This document shows positions 15,800 through 19,524 of a DNA stretch of 19,524 bases, in pieces. Below the pieces are notes generated by a model. It had not been told where the DNA came from and ran no database searches. It saw only the letters and a list, made by a program, of their open reading frames with translations. A program made the position numbers and the translations under genes. Every line of letters begins with the position of its first letter. The stretch's first letter is position 1. The stretch is from Magnetospirillum sp. (GTDB lineage: Bacteria; Pseudomonadota; Alphaproteobacteria; Rhodospirillales; Magnetospirillaceae). Location of the stretch: NCBI GenBank assembly GCA_020217035.1, contig JAIWOG010000290.1, forward strand, positions 1-19,524, given 5' to 3'.

Positions 15800-16188
15800 T
15801 GCAGGATTGGCGCCAGGCCCCGGTGGTGGACACGTCCGTCACCGACCAGTTGCGCCAGGACCTGGACGAAGCCGACTTCGCCCTGGTGCACGACGCCCTG
15901 GCCGACGACATCCGCGGCCGGCTGGCCGAACTGTCCGGCGCCTTGGCACAAGACGATGGCGACACCGCGCGCCGTGCCATCCATTCCCTGAAGGGGGCGG
16001 CGTTGAACCTGGGGCATCTTCGGCTGGGCCTGTTGTGCGGCCATCTGAACCACTGCGCCTTGGCCGGCGACTGGGACAGTGTCCGGGGTGGCTGGGACGA
16101 CCTGGTGGCGTCGGGACAATCGTCCTTGGCCGCCCTTGGGCACGCGGGTCTTGCCTTTGACGGCGATTCGTCTATAGTCCGCGCTTAG
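15799..16188 (+). CDS. Histidine phosphotransfer (Hpt) protein
   Basis: This 129-residue protein is a mostly helical Hpt domain with the canonical phospho-acceptor motif ARRAIHSLKGAALNLG (His62). The flanking residues fit a four-helix-bundle phosphotransfer protein. It has no kinase activity of its own. Such proteins shuttle phosphoryl groups between two receivers. Its ATG shares a base with the stop of the second receiver gene. With the kinase and two receivers in the same operon, a His-Asp-His-Asp relay is likely. The last 38 bases of the gene also contain a promoter for rimP. Confidence 0.9.
   Translation: MQDWRQAPVVDTSVTDQLRQDLDEADFALVHDALADDIRGRLAELSGALAQDDGDTARRAIHSLKGAALNLGHLRLGLLCGHLNHCALAGDWDSVRGGWDDLVASGQSSLAALGHAGLAFDGDSSIVRA
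16151..16178 (+). promoter_or_regulatory. Sigma-70-type promoter for the rimP-nusA-infB operon
   Basis: A TTGCCT element at 16151-16156 and TATAGT at 16173-16178 are separated by 16 bases. This is the best match to a housekeeping promoter in the neighbourhood. Transcription would start around 16185, at the very end of the Hpt gene, giving a leader of about 120 bases before the rimP ATG. The prediction rests on consensus match and position only. Confidence 0.55.
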
Positions 16189-16303
16189 ACACATTCTTGC
16201 TCTCCAACCAAGAAGCTCTGCTGGAGGTTGGGATCGCAGGGTGGGCCATTGGCCCACTTTTTGTTTTTTCTAGGGACCGCTTTGGTCACGAGGCTCTTCG
16301 GGA
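16189..16303 (+). promoter_or_regulatory. rimP operon leader with alternative stems
   Basis: The 115-base leader carries stem A, TTCTTG (16194-16199) with CAAGAA (16209-16214), and stem B, CCAACC (16204-16209) with GGTTGG (16226-16231). The 5' arm of stem B lies in the loop of stem A, so the two cannot form together. An intrinsic-terminator-like hairpin follows. A smaller hairpin GACC-N5-GGTC (16275-16287) lies before the rimP ATG. The arrangement suggests attenuation of the nusA operon, but this is not proven. Confidence 0.45.
16241..16269 (+). terminator. Intrinsic terminator or attenuator upstream of rimP
   Basis: A perfect 7-bp GC-rich stem GTGGGCC / GGCCCAC (16241-16247 and 16251-16257) with a 3-base loop is followed directly by a T run (TTTTTGTTTTTT, 16258-16269). 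This is a strong rho-independent terminator signature. It lies after the Hpt operon and before rimP. It may end the signalling operon, attenuate the rimP leader, or both. Confidence 0.85.
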
Positions 16304-16822
16304 ATGGAACTTCATCAGCGTTTGGAAGCATTGTTCGCCCCCACTTTGGAGTCCATGGGCTACGAGTTGGTGCGGGTGATGTTCCAGGGCCGCTCGCGCC
16401 CGACGCTTCAGGTGATGGCCGAACGCAAGGACGGCCGACCGATGACGGTGGACGATTGCGCCGACATCAGCCGGTCGCTGTCGGCGTTGTTGGACGTTGA
16501 AGACCCCATCCAGGGCGCCTATGCGTTGGAAGTCAGCTCTCCGGGCATCGACCGGCCGCTGACCCGGGCCAAGGACTTCGTCACTTGGGCCGGTTTCGAA
16601 ATCAAGATGGAAGCGTTGGTCGGCGTCGACGGACGCAAGCGCTTCCGCGGCAAGCTGCTGGGGCTGGACGGGGAAGAGGTGCTTCTTCACGCCGACGGCC
16701 AGGATGTGCGGCTGCCGCTTTCCGACCTGAAAAGCGCCAAGCTGGTGCTGACCGATGAACTGATCGCCGCCGTCACCCGGGATCTGGAAGACCCGGACGC
16801 GGACCAACAGGGAAAAGAATAG
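16304..16822 (+). CDS. rimP: Ribosome maturation factor RimP
   Basis: This 172-residue protein assists late 30S subunit assembly. The N-terminal half contains GYELVRVMFQGRSRPTLQVM, VDDCADISRSLSALLDVEDP and the conserved ALEVSSPGIDRPL. The C-terminal half is the SH3-like barrel (RKRFRGKLLGLDGEEVLL). Length is usual for alphaproteobacterial RimP. The stop is directly adjacent to the nusA ATG. It heads the conserved operon rimP-nusA-ylxR-infB. GGGA immediately precedes the ATG and AGG lies about 10 bases upstream, so the ribosome-binding site is ordinary to weak. Confidence 0.95.
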   Translation: MELHQRLEALFAPTLESMGYELVRVMFQGRSRPTLQVMAERKDGRPMTVDDCADISRSLSALLDVEDPIQGAYALEVSSPGIDRPLTRAKDFVTWAGFEIKMEALVGVDGRKRFRGKLLGLDGEEVLLHADGQDVRLPLSDLKSAKLVLTDELIAAVTRDLEDPDADQQGKE

Positions 16823-18331
16823 ATGGAACGAATCGCTGCTTTGCCCCGCCCCGAATTGCTGCAGGTCGCCGACGCCGTCGCCCGCGACAAGGGCATCGAC
16901 CGCGACGAGGTGCTGGAGGCCATGGAACAGGCCATCCAAAAGGCCGGCCGCTCCAAGTACGGGCATGAACACGACATCCGCGCCCACATCGACCGCAAGA
17001 CCGGCGAGATTCAGTTGGCCCGCTTCATCGAAGTGGTGGAAGAGGTGGAAAACGAAGCCACCCAGCTGCCGCTGGCCCGCGCCCTGAAGAAGAAGCCCGA
17101 CGCCCAAATTGGCGACTTTCTGGTCGATCCGCTGCCGCCCATCGATTTCGGTCGCATCGCGGCGCAGACCGCCAAGCAGGTGATCGTGCAGAAGGTGCGC
17201 GACGCCGAGCGCCAGCGCCAGTTCAACGAATACAAGGACCGCGTGGGCGAGGTCAGCAACGGCCTGGTCAAGCGCGTCGAATTCGGCAACGTCATCGTCG
17301 ATCTGGGCCGCGCCGAGGCGTTGCTGCGTCGCGACGAGCTGATCCCGCGCGAAACCTTCCGCACCGGCGACCGCGTCCGCGCCTATATCGCCGACGTGCG
17401 CCAAGAGCCGCGCGGCCCGCAGATTTTCCTGTCGCGCACCCACCCGGTGTTCATGGCCAAGCTGTTCGCCCAGGAAGTGCCGGAAATCTATGACGGCATC
17501 ATCGAAATCAAGGCGGTGGCCCGCGACCCCGGCTCGCGTGCCAAGATCGCCGTGATCAGCCATGATTCCTCCATCGACCCGGTGGGCGCCTGCGTCGGCA
17601 TGCGCGGTTCCCGCGTCCAGGCGGTGGTCGCCGAGTTGCAGGGCGAGAAGATCGACATCATCCCGTGGTCGGGCGAATACGCCACCTTCGTGGTCAACGC
17701 CCTGGCCCCGGCGGAAGTGTCCAAGGTGGTGCTGGACGACGAAACCCACACCATGGAAGTGGTGGTCCCCGACGACCAGTTGTCGCTCGCCATCGGCCGT
17801 CGCGGCCAGAATGTGCGTCTGGCCAGCCAGCTGACCGGCTGGTCCATCGACATCATGACCGAGGCCGAGGAATCGGAACGCCGCAACGAGGAATTCCGCT
17901 CGCGGTCCAAGCTGTTCATCGATGCTTTGGACGTGGATGACGTGATCGCCCATCTGCTGGTCACCGAGGGTTTCACCACGGTGGAAGAAGTGGGTTACGT
18001 GCCCCTCGAGGATCTGACCGGCATCGAAGGTTTCGACGAGGACGTCGCCGCCGAATTGCAGCAGCGTGCCCGCACCTTCCTGGCCGAACAGGACGAGCGT
18101 TACGACGCCATGCGCAAGGACCTGGGCGTCACCGACGAAATGGCCGCCCTGGAAGGTCTGAGCCCGGCCATGCTGGTGAAGCTTGGTCATCGCGAGATCA
18201 AGACCCTGGACGATCTGGGCGACCTGGCGTCTGACGAATTGATCGACATCGTCGGCAAGGACGAGATGAACGAGGAACAGGCCAACGCGGTGATCATGGC
18301 CGCGCGTGCGCATTGGTTCGATGGAGAGTAA
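16823..18331 (+). CDS. nusA: Transcription termination/antitermination factor NusA
   Basis: This 502-residue RNA polymerase-binding factor modulates pausing, termination and antitermination. The order is: N-terminal RNAP-binding domain (about 1-130), S1 domain (about 135-200, [20 protein letters not shown]), KH1 (about 230-290, [15 protein letters not shown]), and KH2 (about 300-350, [16 protein letters not shown]). Two C-terminal acidic repeat/helix-hairpin regions follow (about 370-495; [18 protein letters not shown] and [15 protein letters not shown]). The C-terminal repeats are present, as in E. coli. The ATG follows the rimP stop with no gap. The ylxR start overlaps its end by 11 bases. 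Confidence 0.97.
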   Translation: MERIAALPRPELLQVADAVARDKGIDRDEVLEAMEQAIQKAGRSKYGHEHDIRAHIDRKTGEIQLARFIEVVEEVENEATQLPLARALKKKPDAQIGDFLVDPLPPIDFGRIAAQTAKQVIVQKVRDAERQRQFNEYKDRVGEVSNGLVKRVEFGNVIVDLGRAEALLRRDELIPRETFRTGDRVRAYIADVRQEPRGPQIFLSRTHPVFMAKLFAQEVPEIYDGIIEIKAVARDPGSRAKIAVISHDSSIDPVGACVGMRGSRVQAVVAELQGEKIDIIPWSGEYATFVVNALAPAEVSKVVLDDETHTMEVVVPDDQLSLAIGRRGQNVRLASQLTGWSIDIMTEAEESERRNEEFRSRSKLFIDALDVDDVIAHLLVTEGFTTVEEVGYVPLEDLTGIEGFDEDVAAELQQRARTFLAEQDERYDAMRKDLGVTDEMAALEGLSPAMLVKLGHREIKTLDDLGDLASDELIDIVGKDEMNEEQANAVIMAARAHWFDGE

Positions 18332-18929
18332 CGACCTGGTCGAGGACGACTTGCGGAAAGGACCGAACCGGCGCTGCATCGTCACCGGCTCGGTTCTTCC
18401 CAAAGAGCAATTGCTGCGGTTTGTCGTCGGGCCTGATAGTATGGTGGTCCCCGATGTGGAGGGCCGGCTTCCCGGACGGGGAATCTGGTTGTCGCCGGGA
18501 CGGGATGTGGTAAATACGGCGTTAGCCAAGCGATTGTTCGCCAGGGCGGCGCGTCGCGCGGTCGTGGTGCCGGATGACCTGGCGGATTTGATCGAACGGA
18601 TTTTGCACCGCCGCTGTCTGGACGCCCTGGCCCTGGCCCGCCGCGCCGGTCAGGCGGTCGCCGGTTTCGAGAAGGTCAAGGCCGAACTGAAAGCCGGCCG
18701 TGTCGCTGTTTTGGTGCAAGCCCGTGATGCCGCCCAGGACGGGCGGGACAAGTTGAAGGCGTTGGCCCCCGGCGCCGTCGTGGTCGATCAGTTCGACGCG
18801 GCAGAAATGGGGGCGGTGTTCGGCCGCGACCACGCGGTTCATGCCTGTGTCGCCCCCGGCGGGCTGGCCCGTCGGCTGACGACGGAAGCCGCCTTGCTGG
18901 CGGGGTTCCGGGCGGATCGAACGCCATGA
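18321..18929 (+). CDS. YlxR (DUF448) / L7Ae-like RNA-binding fusion protein
   Basis: The protein is 202 residues. Residues about 13-80 are a YlxR/DUF448 domain (KGPNRRCIVTGSVLPKEQLL, then LPGRGIWLSP). The rest (about 90-190) is an L7Ae/YlxQ-like RNA-binding domain (CLDALALARRAGQAVAGFEK, then VLVQARDAAQDGRDKLKAL). In Bacillus these are separate ylxR and ylxQ genes; in alphaproteobacteria a single fused protein is usual. YlxR-type proteins bind RNA or RNase P components; the role here is not known. ATG 18321 overlaps nusA by 11 bases; GTG 18306 is an alternative start. It is followed by infB after a 66-base gap. Confidence 0.9.
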   Translation: MESNDLVEDDLRKGPNRRCIVTGSVLPKEQLLRFVVGPDSMVVPDVEGRLPGRGIWLSPGRDVVNTALAKRLFARAARRAVVVPDDLADLIERILHRRCLDALALARRAGQAVAGFEKVKAELKAGRVAVLVQARDAAQDGRDKLKALAPGAVVVDQFDAAEMGAVFGRDHAVHACVAPGGLARRLTTEAALLAGFRADRTP

Positions 18930-18930
18930 C

Positions 18931-18999
18931 ATGAATGCCTCCCATGGCTTGGACAACCGGTCCAAGCCTCGTCGTGAAAGAGTGAAGTCGGTTACATGA
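18931..18999 (+). CDS. Possible 22-codon bridging ORF between ylxR and infB
   Basis: An ATG lies one base after the ylxR stop and reads 22 codons to a TGA that overlaps the infB ATG (ATGA). The peptide begins MNASHGLDNR and ends ERVKSVT, and is basic. The frame exactly bridges the two genes with gene-like spacing, so it could couple infB translation or act as a leader peptide. The ribosome-binding site is poor, and chance is a real alternative. Confidence 0.3.
   Translation: MNASHGLDNRSKPRRERVKSVT
18946..18968 (+). promoter_or_regulatory. Hairpin in the ylxR-infB gap
   Basis: A perfect 9-bp inverted repeat, GGCTTGGAC (18946-18954) and GTCCAAGCC (18960-18968), has a 5-base loop. No T run follows, so it is not an intrinsic terminator. 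It lies inside the 22-codon frame and 27 bases upstream of infB. It may influence RNA processing or infB translation; no known motif is claimed. Confidence 0.55.
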
Positions 19000-19524
19000 G
19001 CGATTCCAAGGATCAAGAGCGCAAGACCCCGCTGAAGCTGTCCTCTCCGGGCAAGCTTGAGCTGAAGAAGACCGTCGAGACCGGCCAGGTCCGGCAAAGC
19101 TTCTCGCATGGACGCTCGAAGGTGGTGACCGTGGAAGTGCGCAAGAAGCGCACCTTCGCCCCCGGCGCCGGCGGCGCCATGCACGAAGTGCGTGACGAAG
19201 CCCATGGCGCGGCCGAGGCCGAGCTGGCCAAGGCGGTGGCGGTGGTCGAGGCGGCCCAGCAGGCGGCCAGCGCCCACGACCTGACCAACAACGAAAAGGC
19301 CGCTCGCGCCAAGGCCCTGGAAGTGGCCATGAAGGCCGAAGCCGAGGCCCGCGCCCGCGCCGAGGAAGAGGCGGCCCGTCGCGCCGTCGAAGAGGAAGAG
19401 GCCCGCGAGGCCGCCGAGGCGGAAGCCGCCGCCGCGCCGGAACCCGAATCCCTGCCCGAGCCCGAACCCGAGGCGGCGCCAGTCGCCACGGCCCCCGAGC
19501 CGGCTGTCGAGGCCCCGGTCGTCG
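18996..19524 (+). CDS. infB: Translation initiation factor IF-2, N-terminal part (cut by window edge)
   Basis: About 176 residues of IF-2 are visible. The N-terminal segment LELKKTVETGQVRQSFSHGR, then KVVTVEVRKKRTF, is the alphaproteobacterial IF2-associated motif. It is followed by a long Ala/Glu/Arg-rich linker (RARAEEEAARRAVEEEEARE) and a Pro/Glu-rich stretch. IF-2 binds initiator tRNA and GTP and places fMet-tRNA on the 30S subunit. The GTPase domain is beyond the window. ATG 18996 follows a short purine-rich region. Placement after rimP-nusA-ylxR is the classic operon order. Confidence 0.93.
   Translation, partial: MSDSKDQERKTPLKLSSPGKLELKKTVETGQVRQSFSHGRSKVVTVEVRKKRTFAPGAGGAMHEVRDEAHGAAEAELAKAVAVVEAAQQAASAHDLTNNEKAARAKALEVAMKAEAEARARAEEEAARRAVEEEEAREAAEAEAAAAPEPESLPEPEPEAAPVATAPEPAVEAPVV

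Noticed and set aside
16185..16303. A tRNA gene upstream of rimP, as metY in E. coli
   Set aside because: No cloverleaf, T-loop GTTCGA-type motif or CCA end is visible in this leader.
16286..18529. 747-residue minus-strand frame opposite rimP and nusA
   Set aside because: Antisense shadow covering two conserved genes; composition is His/Gln/Gly-rich.
1..19524. CRISPR arrays, insertion sequences, attachment sites or prophage remnants
   Set aside because: No regularly spaced direct repeats, transposase or integrase motifs, or terminal inverted repeats were seen.

Overview
The window is GC-rich DNA with densely packed genes and very short intergenic gaps. Its Cache-domain sensors, PAS-LuxR regulator, separate phosphorelay proteins, SDHAF4-type small protein and the rimP-nusA-ylxR-infB order suggest an alphaproteobacterium, most likely of the Rhodospirillales (Magnetospirillum-like). 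This placement is inferred from protein style and gene order; no 16S rRNA is present. I see no tRNA, rRNA, CRISPR array, insertion sequence or prophage gene. Layout: (a) 1-1920, minus strand: the N-terminal part of a membrane Cache-domain sensor, then elbB translationally coupled to a PAS-LuxR regulator. (b) 2004-3494, plus strand: an M32 carboxypeptidase, tail to tail with an xseA - SDHAF4-like - truA minus-strand operon (3491-5886). (c) 5979-7974, plus strand: purD overlapped by an AlkC-like DNA alkylation repair protein, converging on a LysR regulator. (d) 7971-10161: the LysR gene, divergent from an EamA/DMT exporter that converges on a small secreted protein of unknown function. (e) 10276-16188, plus strand: signalling genes: a c-di-GMP phosphodiesterase-type EAL protein with a degenerate GGDEF domain, a large membrane histidine kinase, a stand-alone receiver, a secreted solo Cache protein, a second receiver and an Hpt protein. 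(f) 16189-19524, plus strand: the transcription/translation operon rimP - nusA - ylxR(+L7Ae) - infB (infB cut by the window edge). It has a promoter inside the end of the hpt gene and a leader carrying a terminator-like hairpin. The most interesting part is region (e). The kinase, receivers and Hpt look like a hybrid-kinase phosphorelay split into separate proteins. They are translationally linked and carry an extra periplasmic Cache protein in the middle of the operon. No DNA-binding output domain is encoded there; the EAL protein directly upstream is a possible c-di-GMP output or partner. A second point of interest is the rimP leader, where two alternative stems precede an intrinsic terminator. 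A third is a previously unlisted 22-codon reading frame bridging ylxR and infB. Three of the convergent gene pairs share their stop codons or overlap by a few bases, leaving no room for conventional terminators.
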